From assembly GCA_016866215.1 (NCBI GenBank), contig VGNE01000033.1, forward strand, positions 1 to 42,232: a DNA stretch of 42,232 nt. Direction: 5' to 3'. The position numbers and the translations under genes are program-made. Position 1 is the first letter of the stretch. Every line of letters starts with the position of its first letter. Shown piece by piece: positions 22,619 to 30,907 of the stretch. The notes under the pieces are model-generated. The model had not been told where the DNA came from. It was given only the letters and a program-made list of their open reading frames with translations, and did not search any database. Origin of the DNA: Chloroflexota bacterium (lineage in GTDB: Bacteria; Chloroflexota; Anaerolineae; Anaerolineales; Villigracilaceae).

Positions 22619-23008
22619 ATGACATCTAAAAAAACACCCGTACCTCAGGCAGGCAAACCGACATTCACAAGCGACAATTGGAGATTTCTTTTTAAATGGC
22701 TCTTCATCATCGGTGGAGTCACCGCCGGCGTAACAAATGCCCTTGCTTATCAGCCCGACTATCTGATATGGACTTTGATGGTAGTCGGGATCATCGTGGG
22801 ACTTTTCTATTTTGATTCGGACGACCTGATCAATATTGGGCTGCGCTATGTGATCTTTGGCGCGGTTGCCAATGCAGTTGGCGGTTTTTATAAAATCGGC
22901 TCGTACATCGGCGCTTTCTTCATGGGCTTCTTCTATTATCTAGGGCCCGTGGTGCTGACAGTGGTGGTGATGTATTTTGTAAAGAAATATCTGCTAAACA
23001 AGGAATAA
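22619..23008 (+). CDS. Small four-helix membrane protein, paralogue A
   Basis: A 129-residue protein of no family I recognise. A polar N-terminus (about 25 residues, TSKKTPVPQAGKP) precedes about four hydrophobic segments; the most distinctive block is VGLFYFDSDDLINIGLRYVI, and the tail is basic (KKYLLNKE). It is clearly paralogous to the protein at 23389, which has the same block and topology. AAAAGGAAAAAG precedes the ATG at a suitable distance. It is transcribed divergently from the GT4 gene and ends in its own terminator, so it is likely a single-gene unit. Confidence 0.8.
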   Translation: MTSKKTPVPQAGKPTFTSDNWRFLFKWLFIIGGVTAGVTNALAYQPDYLIWTLMVVGIIVGLFYFDSDDLINIGLRYVIFGAVANAVGGFYKIGSYIGAFFMGFFYYLGPVVLTVVVMYFVKKYLLNKE

Positions 23009-23031
23009 GCAAGTCGTGGAATAAAAACATG

Positions 23032-23072
23032 ACTCACCTCGAAATTAATTTTTCCAGGTGAGTTTCTTTTTA
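23032..23072 (+). terminator. Rho-independent terminator after paralogue A
   Basis: ACTCACCT (23032-23039) pairs with AGGTGAGT (23056-23063), with further GAAA/TTTC pairing inside, and is followed by TTCTTTTTAAA. Confidence 0.8.
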
Positions 23073-23388
23073 AAAATATGACTTTCGCTTGTTGTTCTGA
23101 GCTTAGCGAGACTTAGACTCTACACCAGCGCAGGTGAGAATCCTTGATTTCCGGGGAGAGATCCTTCGCGGAGTTCATCTTGAGCGAAGTCGAAAGGCTC
23201 AGGGAGACATGGCAAAGCGAGGTTGAGCGAAGGTTCTGAAAAGCAAGAAAGAACCCGACTGCGAAGCGCACTAAATATATGTATAGACATAATTTAGGTT
23301 GAAAAGATAGAAACTTTGTCCCGTTTTTTGGGGTTATACAGTTAAGTGTACGTAGAAACCCATTTGTTTAAATAAGGAGAGAATAAAA
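23073..23388 (+). other. Repeat-containing spacer and leader of paralogue B
   Basis: No gene is visible. It holds GTTCTGAGCTTAGCGAG (about 23094-23110) and TGAGCGAAGTCGAAAGGCTCAGGG (23181-23204), copies of the CTTCGACAGGCTCAG repeat family. The last 60 bases are AT-rich and end in AAGGAGAG before the ATG at 23389. A promoter must lie here, but no pair of boxes is convincing. Confidence 0.5.
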
Positions 23389-23769
23389 ATGGCAACAAAG
23401 AAAGCACAAACCAAAGCCGCGTCTGTATCGTCAGGTAATGATATGGGCGCCATGTGGAAGTGGCTGTATGTGGCAGCCATCCTTGTCGCAAGCGTGGCAG
23501 GCGCGTTCGGCTTCCAGAACGCAATCTTGGCGATGGTCTTCGCAGCCATCGGGCTCCTCGTCGGCCTGTTCTATTTCGATTCATCCGAATTGATGAACTT
23601 CGGCCTGCGCTTCCTGATCGTCACTGCGGCCGCCGGATCGTTAGGCGTGTTCCCCGTTGTCGGCGTGTACCTGACAGGTTTCTTCACAGCCTTTGCCGCA
23701 TTCCTTGGCCCGGTCATTCTTGGAATGGTCATTATGTTTTTCTGGAAGAAGTATTTCGGAAACATGTAA
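23389..23769 (+). CDS. Small four-helix membrane protein, paralogue B
   Basis: A 126-residue protein, the tandem paralogue of the one at 22619. It has a polar Ala/Lys/Ser N-terminus, about four hydrophobic segments, the shared block VGLFYFDSSELMNFGLRFLI and a basic C-terminus (FWKKYFGNM). A good ribosome binding site (AAGGAG) stands 8 bases before the ATG. Codons are G/C-ending and strongly biased, which may mean high expression. It is followed by a strong bidirectional terminator. Two adjacent but separately transcribed copies suggest related, differently controlled roles in the membrane; the function is unknown. Confidence 0.82.
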   Translation: MATKKAQTKAASVSSGNDMGAMWKWLYVAAILVASVAGAFGFQNAILAMVFAAIGLLVGLFYFDSSELMNFGLRFLIVTAAAGSLGVFPVVGVYLTGFFTAFAAFLGPVILGMVIMFFWKKYFGNM

Positions 23770-23782
23770 TTGCCCACCAAAA

Positions 23783-23810
23783 AAGAACCGCCGATCCCTC
23801 GGCGGTTCTT
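23783..23810. terminator. Bidirectional terminator
   Basis: AAGAACCGCCGA (23783-23794) and TCGGCGGTTCTT (23799-23810) form a perfect 12-bp stem with a TCCC loop. A T-run follows on both strands (TTTGATTT rightward, TTTTTTGG leftward). It ends paralogue B and the convergent epimerase gene. Confidence 0.92.
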
Positions 23811-23814
23811 TGAT

Positions 23815-24840
23815 TTAAAACAAACTTTCATTTTCCTTCACCCACTCGAACAACTTCTTCACGCCTTGTTCAACGCTGATCCTTGGTTTCCAGCCTAATT
23901 CTTTTTCCGCCTTGCGAATATCGGCGTAGAACACGCGCTGGTCACCGGGACGCCAATCGCCGCGCGCCGCTTCGATCTTGCCGCCCATTAATTTCTCAAG
24001 CTTTGGGCCAAACTCCGCCCAGACAGACATCACATTCTGCGGCCCACCACCGAGGTTATAGACTTGTCCGTGTGCGATTTCTATTTTTTCAACAGCAAGA
24101 TCATAAGCGTCGAGCAGATCATCCACAAACAATATATCGCGCACCTGCTTGCCGTCGCCATAAATGGTGATGGGTTTGCCCATGACTGCGGCTATGATAA
24201 ACCACGCCACCCAGCCTTGATCTTCAATTCCAAATTGACGTGTGCCATAGATGCATGACTGACGAAAGACAACAGTGGGCAGGTTGTAGATGCGCGAGTA
24301 ATCTCTTACATATTGATCGCCGCACCCTTTGCTATTTCCATAAGGCGAATGAAAATCCAAAGGTTGAGTTTCGGGGCAGCCCTTCACCAATTCCTTGTAA
24401 CGCCAGCGTGTGGGTTCTTCAAACAGTTCCACATCTTCCATGCCGCCATACACTTTATTTGTGGATGCATAAATAAAGATCGGATTTTTTCCCGAAAGCC
24501 GCGCAGCCTCGAGCACATTGAATGTGCCCAGTGCATTGGATTCAAAATCATCCCTGGGATTAATGACCGACGTGGTCACCGCAACTTGACCCGCCAAATG
24601 CACGATCACATCCGCGCCCTGGGCTGCTCCAGCGATCCTATCGGCATCGCGGACATCCCCAACAATTACATCGCAAGCCTTTTCGCCAAATTCCCGCTTC
24701 AACCAATCAAGGTTACGCGACGCGCCTGAGCGCGAGAAATTATCATAGATTCTTACTTTTTCACCACGCTTAAGCAAACGATGGACGTAATTTGAGCCGA
24801 TGAATCCCGCGCCGCCTGTAATGAGATATTTTTTTGTCAT
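23815..24840 (-). CDS. NAD-dependent epimerase, CDP-paratose 2-epimerase-like
   Basis: A 341-residue extended SDR enzyme. The NAD-binding motif is GGAGFIG (9-15); S126-T127 and Y167-x3-K171 (SPYGNSKG) form the catalytic set. STNKVYG, FRQSCIYGTRQFGIEDQGWV and GDWRPGDQRVFYADI match CDP-paratose/CDP-tyvelose epimerase relatives better than UDP-galactose epimerases. These enzymes invert C2 of CDP-3,6-dideoxyhexoses for surface polysaccharide. No other CDP-dideoxysugar genes are in the window, so the exact substrate is unproven. It starts at the ATG at 24838-24840, with GAGG upstream, and ends at the bidirectional terminator. Confidence 0.83.
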   Translation of the reverse strand: MTKKYLITGGAGFIGSNYVHRLLKRGEKVRIYDNFSRSGASRNLDWLKREFGEKACDVIVGDVRDADRIAGAAQGADVIVHLAGQVAVTTSVINPRDDFESNALGTFNVLEAARLSGKNPIFIYASTNKVYGGMEDVELFEEPTRWRYKELVKGCPETQPLDFHSPYGNSKGCGDQYVRDYSRIYNLPTVVFRQSCIYGTRQFGIEDQGWVAWFIIAAVMGKPITIYGDGKQVRDILFVDDLLDAYDLAVEKIEIAHGQVYNLGGGPQNVMSVWAEFGPKLEKLMGGKIEAARGDWRPGDQRVFYADIRKAEKELGWKPRISVEQGVKKLFEWVKENESLF

Positions 24841-24893
24841 GGATATTCTGCCTCATTGTGATTGATACTCATTTTACGCACCCAATCATGATT

Positions 24894-24980
24894 CCCTGAG
24901 CCTTTCGACCTCGCTCAAAATAAACTCCATGAAGGGTCACTACTGCTGAAATCCGAGTGCGCATAGAACAGCAGCACTCG
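24894..24980. repeat. CTTCGACAGGCTCAG-type repeat and small inverted repeat
   Basis: CCCTGAGCCTTTCGACCTCGC (24894 onward) is a copy of the CTTCGAC/CTGAGC family. CGAGTGC (24954-24960) and GCACTCG (24974-24980) then form a 7-bp stem downstream of the rhomboid gene. No T-run follows, so a terminator role is uncertain. The rest of 24841-25027 holds no gene. Confidence 0.45.
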
Positions 24981-25027
24981 CCCGTTATGGACTTACTAAA
25001 CAGGACCTTGCGAATGTCCACCATTTA

Positions 25028-25678
25028 TTATTGCCTGCGCACAAACAGCCTGACAGCGAACATCCCGAAAACAAACCCGCCAATATGCGCCCACCAGGCA
25101 ACTCCGCTTATTTCTGCGCCATACAAAGCGAGCCAGCCTGAAAATAATTGCGAAACGAACCAAATGCCAAGAAAGATCACAGCGGGTATTTCAATGATCG
25201 TGAAAATGAAGAAGATGGGGACGAGGCTTGCGATCCGTGCCCGAGGGAAAAGGATTATATATGCGCCAAGCACGCCCGCAATTGCGCCGCTTGCTCCGAC
25301 CATCGGTTGATTGCTTGCGGGGGAGAGAAACACCTGCATCAATGAGGCAGCCATACCGCCCAACAAATAAAAGATCAGGTATCGTCCGCTGCCCATTCGG
25401 TCCTCGATATTATCCCCAAAGATGGCAAGAACCCACAAGTTGCTCAGGATATGAAACCAGCCGCCATGCAGGAATATGCTGGTGAAGATCGTGATCCATG
25501 TTTCAGCGGGGCTGGAGGTCAATTGAAACGGGATCAGCCCCCAGGTGTGGATGAAGCGGTTGAGTCCCGCTTCGCCCAGTTTTAATTCGTAGTAGAACGC
25601 CATCCCATTTAAGAGGATCAACATCCAATTGACAATTGGGAATCTGCGCGAGCGCAGGGTGTCATACAGGGGGAACAT
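25028..25678 (-). CDS. Rhomboid-family intramembrane serine protease
   Basis: A 216-residue, six-to-seven-helix protease that cuts transmembrane substrates within the bilayer. The catalytic Ser is S130 in GASG and the His is H198 in WAHIGGFVFG; HGGWFHILSN (H71, H76, N80) is the conserved oxyanion-region motif. All key residues are present, so it should be active. The gene starts with ATG 7 bases after the stop of the LPG_synthase_TM gene and probably shares its transcript. Confidence 0.93.
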   Translation of the reverse strand: MFPLYDTLRSRRFPIVNWMLILLNGMAFYYELKLGEAGLNRFIHTWGLIPFQLTSSPAETWITIFTSIFLHGGWFHILSNLWVLAIFGDNIEDRMGSGRYLIFYLLGGMAASLMQVFLSPASNQPMVGASGAIAGVLGAYIILFPRARIASLVPIFFIFTIIEIPAVIFLGIWFVSQLFSGWLALYGAEISGVAWWAHIGGFVFGMFAVRLFVRRQ

Positions 25679-25684
25679 TTACTT

Positions 25685-26695
25685 TTACTCTTCAGCCTTT
25701 TCGGTATTTCTAAAATTTATCAATTGACGATAAACGCCTGAAAGCGTCTGGCCTTCACGCAATAAACCAATGCCGCCGATCACACCGCTGTTCAGGTAAT
25801 TATAAAAACGCGCAGTCAATGCCACCGCCAATGCAGTGGATTGATCGTTTGTCAACAATGTCAAAGCGCCGGCAACTGCCCCCTCGAAGGTGCCAACAGC
25901 TCCGGGCAGGGATGGAACCGCGCCGCCAAATGCCGCAGCGCCGAGGATGAAGAGTCCCCAGATCCATTCTGCCTGAGGAAAATAAGCCAGTATCATCAAA
26001 TAATAAGCAACCAGGGCAATTGCCCAATCGAGCGTCATCCAAAACAGGAATCGTAAAAACAACCAGCCATTTGTCAGCACTCCCAACCCTGCAAAAAATG
26101 ACTCGAGGAAACTACCGCCAAATTTTTGAACGGCAGGCCAGCGCGCACTGAGTTTGTGAAATAGATCCAATGCCCATTGGTTGTTGCGGGCAAGGACATA
26201 CATCATCACAAGCCCAATGAGCACGATCACACCCACAATAATGCCGATGCGCTCCGAGCCTGCGGTGCCAACCACGAACGGCAGTGCCGCAAGGAAGATC
26301 GCGGCGGAGAAAGCCAGGTCAACTGTGCGTTCGATAAAAATGGTGGGCAAAATTTCGCCAAATTGCATTCCAGATTTTCGGCTGAGCAGGAAAGCACGTC
26401 CAATTTCGCCGAGGCGGAATGGTAAAAAGTTGTTGAGCAAATATCCTTCCCCCGCCGTAAACAGCACATCCTTATAAGGTGGTTTATCCCGCAATAAGGT
26501 TTGCCAGACCTTTGCTCGTACGATCAACCAAATAAAGGATAAAACAACCGCAATTGCGAGCAGGCGGTAATCTGCCGCGCGGATCGAATCCAGCATTGTG
26601 CCGAAATCCACGGAATATAAGATCGCCGCGATCAAGGCGATACTGATCAGCGCGCCGGGGAGCCAACGTTTGGAATCTTTGAGGAATTGGGACAT
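25685..26695 (-). CDS. LPG_synthase_TM / UPF0104-type integral membrane protein
   Basis: A polytopic protein of the family that includes the flippase part of MprF and archaeal/actinobacterial UPF0104 proteins. Seen: an N-terminal helix followed by DFGTMLDSIRAADYR, then RAKVWQTLL, GEGYLLNNFLPFRLGEIGRAFLL (the family's most conserved block) and LPGAVGTFEGAV near the C-terminus. I start it at the ATG at 26693-26695 (MSQFLKDSKRW); the open frame to 26845 is read from palindromic repeats. It lacks the soluble aminoacyl-transferase domain of MprF, so lysyl-PG synthesis is not implied. A role in lipid or lipid-linked sugar translocation is possible. Confidence 0.82.
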   Translation of the reverse strand: MSQFLKDSKRWLPGALISIALIAAILYSVDFGTMLDSIRAADYRLLAIAVVLSFIWLIVRAKVWQTLLRDKPPYKDVLFTAGEGYLLNNFLPFRLGEIGRAFLLSRKSGMQFGEILPTIFIERTVDLAFSAAIFLAALPFVVGTAGSERIGIIVGVIVLIGLVMMYVLARNNQWALDLFHKLSARWPAVQKFGGSFLESFFAGLGVLTNGWLFLRFLFWMTLDWAIALVAYYLMILAYFPQAEWIWGLFILGAAAFGGAVPSLPGAVGTFEGAVAGALTLLTNDQSTALAVALTARFYNYLNSGVIGGIGLLREGQTLSGVYRQLINFRNTEKAEE

Positions 26696-26732
26696 GGTTT
26701 GATTTACGATTTTTATAAATTTCAGCCAAACA

Positions 26733-26781
26733 TTGGTGGTCGAGTAGTGGCGCCACAGGCGCCACGTATCGAGACCACCAG
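26733..26781. repeat. GTCGAGTAGTGGCGCC palindrome, copy 1
   Basis: GGTGGTCGAGTAGTGGCGCC and GGCGCCACGTATCGAGACC form a near-perfect stem around ACA. The second copy at 26807-26849 is in opposite orientation. Confidence 0.75.
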
Positions 26782-26806
26782 TGTTTGGGAATATTTCTGT
26801 CGCATG

Positions 26807-26849
26807 TTGGTTTCGATACGTGGCGCTCGGAGCGCCACTACTCAACCAA
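26807..26849. repeat. TTCGATACGTGGCGC palindrome, copy 2 (inverted)
   Basis: TTGGTTTCGATACGTGGCGC and GCGCCACTACTCAACCAA pair around TCGGA. It lies 12 bases after the lepA stop codon and may act as a 3' stem for that gene. Confidence 0.75.
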
Positions 26850-26860
26850 CGGGATATAAA

Positions 26861-28660
26861 TTATTCATCATCCAATTTCAAGACGGCCATGAATGCGTCC
26901 TGTGGGATTTCCACACTGCCGACCATCTTCATGCGTTTCTTGCCCTTCTTCTGTTTCTCGAGCAATTTCTTCTTGCGCGAGATATCGCCGCCGTAACATT
27001 TTGCGAGCACGTCCTTGCGCGTGGCTTTGACGTTTGCGCGTGAAATAATTCGACCACCCGAAGAAGCTTGAACAGCAACATCAAATAACTGGCGCGGGAT
27101 CAATTCCTTGAGTTTGGTGATAAGACGCTGTCCTTTATGGAACGCATCCTTCTCATGGACAATTGCCGCGAGCGCGTCCACAGGTTCGCCATTGACGAGG
27201 ATTTCCAGTTTCTGCAACTTATCGGCACGATACTCGAGGAATTGATAATCCAACGAGGCATAGCCTTTGGTGCGTGACTTCAACAGATCGAAGAAATCGA
27301 TAATAATTTCAGCAAGCGGGATTTCAAAATCAAGCTGCACGCGATGCGGTGCGGGATATTCCTGCTGCTTGAAAATGCCGCGGCGTTTGATGACCAGTTC
27401 CATGATGGGACCATAATAATCAATAGGCGTGATGATCTCGATATTCATCCACGGCTCGCGCACTTCGACGATTTTGCTTGGGTCGGGCAACTCGGCAGGC
27501 GAGTCAACTTTCACAACTTTATCGCCGATCATCAACACTTCATATTCCACCGATGGCGCAGTGAAGAGCACGTTCAGATCATATTCGCGTTCGATGCGCT
27601 CCTGAATAATTTCCATGTGGAACAAGCCGAGGAAACCAGCGCGGAAACCAAATCCCAATGCCTGCGATGTCTCCGGCTGAAAACTCAAGGAAGCATCATT
27701 GAGTTGCAATTTGTCGAGCGACTCGCGCAAGGTGGTGTAATCGTCCGCCTCAACGGGATAGATGCCTGCAAAGACCATCGGCTTTTTTACGTGGTAACCG
27801 GGCAAAGGTTCTAGCGCAGGCGCGGAAGCAAGTGTGATCGTATCGCCCACACGGCATTCGTGCACGGTCTTGAATCCAGTGGCAATATAACCCACTTCGC
27901 CGGAGCCGAGGGTTTCCACAGGCTGCATACCCGGCACAAAGATACCTATTTCAACAGGGCGTAAATCCAATTTGGTTGCCAACATGCGCAGCACATCCGT
28001 GGATTTGATCTTACCTTCCATGATGCGCACATACGCGATCACACCTTTATATGAATCATAATGCGCGTCAAAGATCAACGCGCGGACGGGTTGATCATCC
28101 ACATCCTTTGGAGGCGGTATACGTTTGACGATCTCTTCGAGGACTTGTTCCACGTTCAAGCCTTCTTTTGCCGATATACGGATGACCGAATCAGGATCAA
28201 CCCCAAGCAGGGCGCCTACATCTTCAGCCACTTCGTCGGGACGGGCTGAGGGGAGGTCAATTTTGTTGATAACAGGAACAAGCGTCAGGTCGGCATCGAG
28301 CGCCTGATAAAGATTTGCGAGAGTTTGGGCTTCGATCCCCTGAGTCGCATCCACCACTAAAATCGCGCCCTCGCAGGCTTTGAGCGCGCGGCTGACTTCG
28401 TAGCCAAAGTCGACATGCCCAGGCGTGTCGATCAGGTTGAGTTCATAGCGTTGGTTGTCGTTGGCGTTGTAAAACATGCGCACAGCCGAAGCCTTGATGG
28501 TGACGCCTTTTTCGCGTTCGAGATCCATGCTGTCGAGGGCCTGCTCGGTCATGTCGCGCTCGGAGATGGCGCCTGTTAATTGAAGCAGGCGGTCTGCAAG
28601 CGTGGATTTGCCATGGTCAACATGGGCGATGATACAAAAGTTACGGATATGGTCGGTCAT
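26861..28660 (-). CDS. lepA: Elongation factor 4 (LepA)
   Basis: A 599-residue translational GTPase that acts on stalled or mistranslocated ribosomes and in 30S maturation. G1 is AHVDHGKST (12-20), G3 is DTPGHVDF, G4 is NKIDLP; the LepA-specific C-terminal region with RRGIFKQQEYP, KSRTKGYASLDYQ, GGRIISRANVKATRKDV and the KKKLLEKQKKGKKRMK tail is complete. Length is normal. The start ATG (28658-28660) has no clear Shine-Dalgarno sequence. It is transcribed as a single gene, away from the membrane protein gene at 28998. Confidence 0.97.
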   Translation of the reverse strand: MTDHIRNFCIIAHVDHGKSTLADRLLQLTGAISERDMTEQALDSMDLEREKGVTIKASAVRMFYNANDNQRYELNLIDTPGHVDFGYEVSRALKACEGAILVVDATQGIEAQTLANLYQALDADLTLVPVINKIDLPSARPDEVAEDVGALLGVDPDSVIRISAKEGLNVEQVLEEIVKRIPPPKDVDDQPVRALIFDAHYDSYKGVIAYVRIMEGKIKSTDVLRMLATKLDLRPVEIGIFVPGMQPVETLGSGEVGYIATGFKTVHECRVGDTITLASAPALEPLPGYHVKKPMVFAGIYPVEADDYTTLRESLDKLQLNDASLSFQPETSQALGFGFRAGFLGLFHMEIIQERIEREYDLNVLFTAPSVEYEVLMIGDKVVKVDSPAELPDPSKIVEVREPWMNIEIITPIDYYGPIMELVIKRRGIFKQQEYPAPHRVQLDFEIPLAEIIIDFFDLLKSRTKGYASLDYQFLEYRADKLQKLEILVNGEPVDALAAIVHEKDAFHKGQRLITKLKELIPRQLFDVAVQASSGGRIISRANVKATRKDVLAKCYGGDISRKKKLLEKQKKGKKRMKMVGSVEIPQDAFMAVLKLDDE

Positions 28661-28997
28661 ACTGCTTTTTGGATATTCTCTCTTTGAAGAAACTATGATG
28701 CAAATATTGCAGTGTTTGTTGATAAAAGTTTACCGTAGTACCATTAAAGCGGGGGGAAGTATAACCGATTAAATAAACGCACAGCTTTCTTCATATCACA
28801 ACACCAAAGGAATATATACTACTTGCCGCGAAAGTAAAATGACAAACCGAATCTCAGAAAATCTGGTGAACCGCTTTGGGGTTGCTTCTAGTAAATATTC
28901 AGGTGTTTAATATTATTTTAGGTCGTATCAGTCGATTCGCTCGTTGTGCCCACGAAACTGTTATGGTATAAAGTGATACACGAAAGGGATATAAAAA
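28661..28997. other. Divergent intergenic region between lepA and the 574-residue protein gene
   Basis: 337 bases without a gene. The right end holds the promoter of the plus-strand gene (28944-28972). The lepA promoter must lie in the left half; on the minus strand GGTTATACTT (around 28757-28766) is a possible -10 region, without a clear -35. The region is AT-rich and has no repeat of the families found elsewhere. Confidence 0.5.
28944..28972 (+). promoter_or_regulatory. Sigma70-type promoter of the 574-residue protein gene
   Basis: TTGTGC (28944-28949), a 17-base spacer, then TATAAA (28967-28972). Transcription would start near 28979, leaving a leader of about 19 bases with GAAAGGGA as ribosome binding site before the ATG at 28998. 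Confidence 0.6.
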
Positions 28998-30722
28998 ATG
29001 ATAGGCACCAGGAAAATACTTGACCAAAATAATTTATGGATAGTTCTATTAATTTTCATCTTCGGCCTTGTTTATATTCGATCAATGACCTTTGTATATG
29101 TTGAAGGGGATGATGCAACTTCAATGGCATATCATATTATGGGGCGCAACAAGGATATCCAATCAGCTTACACACCCTATCAGGGGATGATGGATAAGAT
29201 GCTGGGGTTTTTACCTTCCAATGAAGTACTGCTTCGTTGTACGTCCCTATTTGCAACCAATCTTGCCGCCATTCTCATGGTCATGCTAATTCTAATGCTC
29301 GTGTTTGACTGGAGCGGGCGTCAAAACATTACACACCCGAAATGGTTGATAACCACCAGCGTTTTGCTTGCAGCTCCCGAACTGTTTTTTTTAGGTCTGG
29401 TGTATTCACCTACATTGATCGCCATGTGCCTTTTACTAGCCGCGCATTTGATCCTGAGATATGCATCCCGGAATGCAAATTGGCTGGAGTTTAACGACAA
29501 AAAGCAGATCGCATATATTGTTGTGTCCCTGTTCCTATTTGGATTTGGGGTCTCATTTCGATGGAATACGGCTGTATACGCAGGGGTAATCATTGTTGAC
29601 TTAATCCTGCTTCAACCAGATGCTCCCACCCCCTCATTGACACCCCTTAAAAAACGAATTGGATTCGGTGTCCTATGGGGCGGTTTAGCCCTGATATTTT
29701 CAATTATTATGATCTCCATCAGCGGCTATGGATATAGTGATTTCATCAAAAAATTTGAAACTGTATTGTTCGTTATCAATCATGCCGGCGTAAAGAGCAC
29801 AGATTCCAACACCTCAATGAAGGAGGTACTAATGCAGTCTGTTTTACCGCTTTCGCCCATGTTCACACCCGCCTTCGGGATGCTAAGCCTGCTGGGTCTC
29901 ATTGAGTTTGCCCGCCGCCGTAACCCGCTCACTCTGGTAATACTGGTTGGTTTTTTAGGAATACTTCCCTGGCTCAAATCCGGCGTTCCAAAGTTTATCA
30001 TCACAGCACTGCCTGTTTTTATACTATGTTTTATGCAGGGTTTTACAATACTATGGAATCGGGTTGGGCAGGGATGGGTAAAACAGGCAGCCAATCTGAC
30101 GCTAGTCCTTTTACTGCTCGCCCCCTGGATGCTTGGGCTGCGGGTCACACGTGAGGGCACGGCCTATGGCCCGGGCTTTGAACTTCGCTCTTATGATTAT
30201 CCGGATACTGAAGGAATGCAATTTGATGTAACACTTGGCCCGGGGGCTGCCTTTCCCACTTTTGAAGGACCACGCTCCTTGTTTGGATATGGCTTTGTAT
30301 TATTAGGCGGAGATTGGAGGAAATTTGTGCTTGAGGAGGATGCTGAAAGAAATGAGGCTATTCAGTACGCCCTTTCATTGGGATATCCAATCGTTGTCAC
30401 AAACTGGTCTCCAGACTACTTTCTTAATAAGCTGTATTCCATGGGTTTTAAAACGAATGACTCCAATAATAATGAGCAATATTTTACCGAGCGTTATTTT
30501 ATAAATTCACAGCAGGAATCTGTAACAATATTGATTCACGAAACCGAAGAAAGCGGCGCTGACGAACTTGTTGGGCGCTTGTCTGATCCAACAATGAACT
30601 CAAATAAAGTTATTATTACAGGGTATCCAAGTGTGATGCGCTTTCTTTTTACACATTATCCGGAAGCGATGGAATCAATTGGATCCATATCCGCAATATT
30701 GGATATAAAAAAGTTACATTAA
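28998..30722 (+). CDS. Polytopic membrane protein, GT-C-like, function unknown
   Basis: A 574-residue protein with about ten hydrophobic segments in residues 13-390 and a soluble C-terminal domain of about 180 residues. TM1 is followed by FVYVEGDDATS (E36, D38, D39), the position where GT-C glycosyltransferases keep their catalytic acid, so a GT39-like role is possible; I see no other family-specific motif. GGGYGF-like and proline-rich blocks in the C-terminal part are not diagnostic. The gene is visibly richer in A/T-ending codons than its neighbours, stands alone on the plus strand and has its own promoter, which hints at lateral acquisition. The confidence is for the reading frame, not for function. 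Confidence 0.75.
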   Translation: MIGTRKILDQNNLWIVLLIFIFGLVYIRSMTFVYVEGDDATSMAYHIMGRNKDIQSAYTPYQGMMDKMLGFLPSNEVLLRCTSLFATNLAAILMVMLILMLVFDWSGRQNITHPKWLITTSVLLAAPELFFLGLVYSPTLIAMCLLLAAHLILRYASRNANWLEFNDKKQIAYIVVSLFLFGFGVSFRWNTAVYAGVIIVDLILLQPDAPTPSLTPLKKRIGFGVLWGGLALIFSIIMISISGYGYSDFIKKFETVLFVINHAGVKSTDSNTSMKEVLMQSVLPLSPMFTPAFGMLSLLGLIEFARRRNPLTLVILVGFLGILPWLKSGVPKFIITALPVFILCFMQGFTILWNRVGQGWVKQAANLTLVLLLLAPWMLGLRVTREGTAYGPGFELRSYDYPDTEGMQFDVTLGPGAAFPTFEGPRSLFGYGFVLLGGDWRKFVLEEDAERNEAIQYALSLGYPIVVTNWSPDYFLNKLYSMGFKTNDSNNNEQYFTERYFINSQQESVTILIHETEESGADELVGRLSDPTMNSNKVIITGYPSVMRFLFTHYPEAMESIGSISAILDIKKLH

Positions 30723-30861
30723 GAGCCAACCGATTACCATCCCCTAAAATAGTCCCAGTGGAAAGTGGAAAACTCATGGCAAACGAAACCCCGCGTTCCT
30801 CGTTTTGTGTGAGCAGATCTGCAAGGATATGGAAAAGAAAAAGTAGTAAAAAGTTTTGTAA
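30723..30861 (+). other. Short AT-rich spacer with possible 30-codon ORF
   Basis: The ATG at 30777 opens a 30-codon frame (MANETPRSSFC...) without a ribosome binding site. I do not recognise it and do not call it as a gene. Confidence 0.3.
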
Positions 30862-30900
30862 CTAAAGTGACAGTCACCTTGAAGGTGACTGTCACTTTAG
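30862..30900. terminator. Perfect palindrome, probable bidirectional terminator
   Basis: CTAAAGTGACAGTCACC (30862-30878) and GGTGACTGTCACTTTAG (30884-30900) pair perfectly around TTGAA, giving a 17-bp stem between two convergent genes. Each flank has a short T-rich stretch (TTCTTACC rightward; TTACAAAACTTTTT leftward). It could also be a dispersed repeat used as a terminator. Confidence 0.7.
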
Positions 30901-30907
30901 TTCTTAC

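Noticed and set aside
26696-26845. N-terminal extension of the LPG_synthase_TM protein
   Set aside because: The extra 50 codons are read from two palindromic repeats; the family start fits the ATG at 26693-26695.
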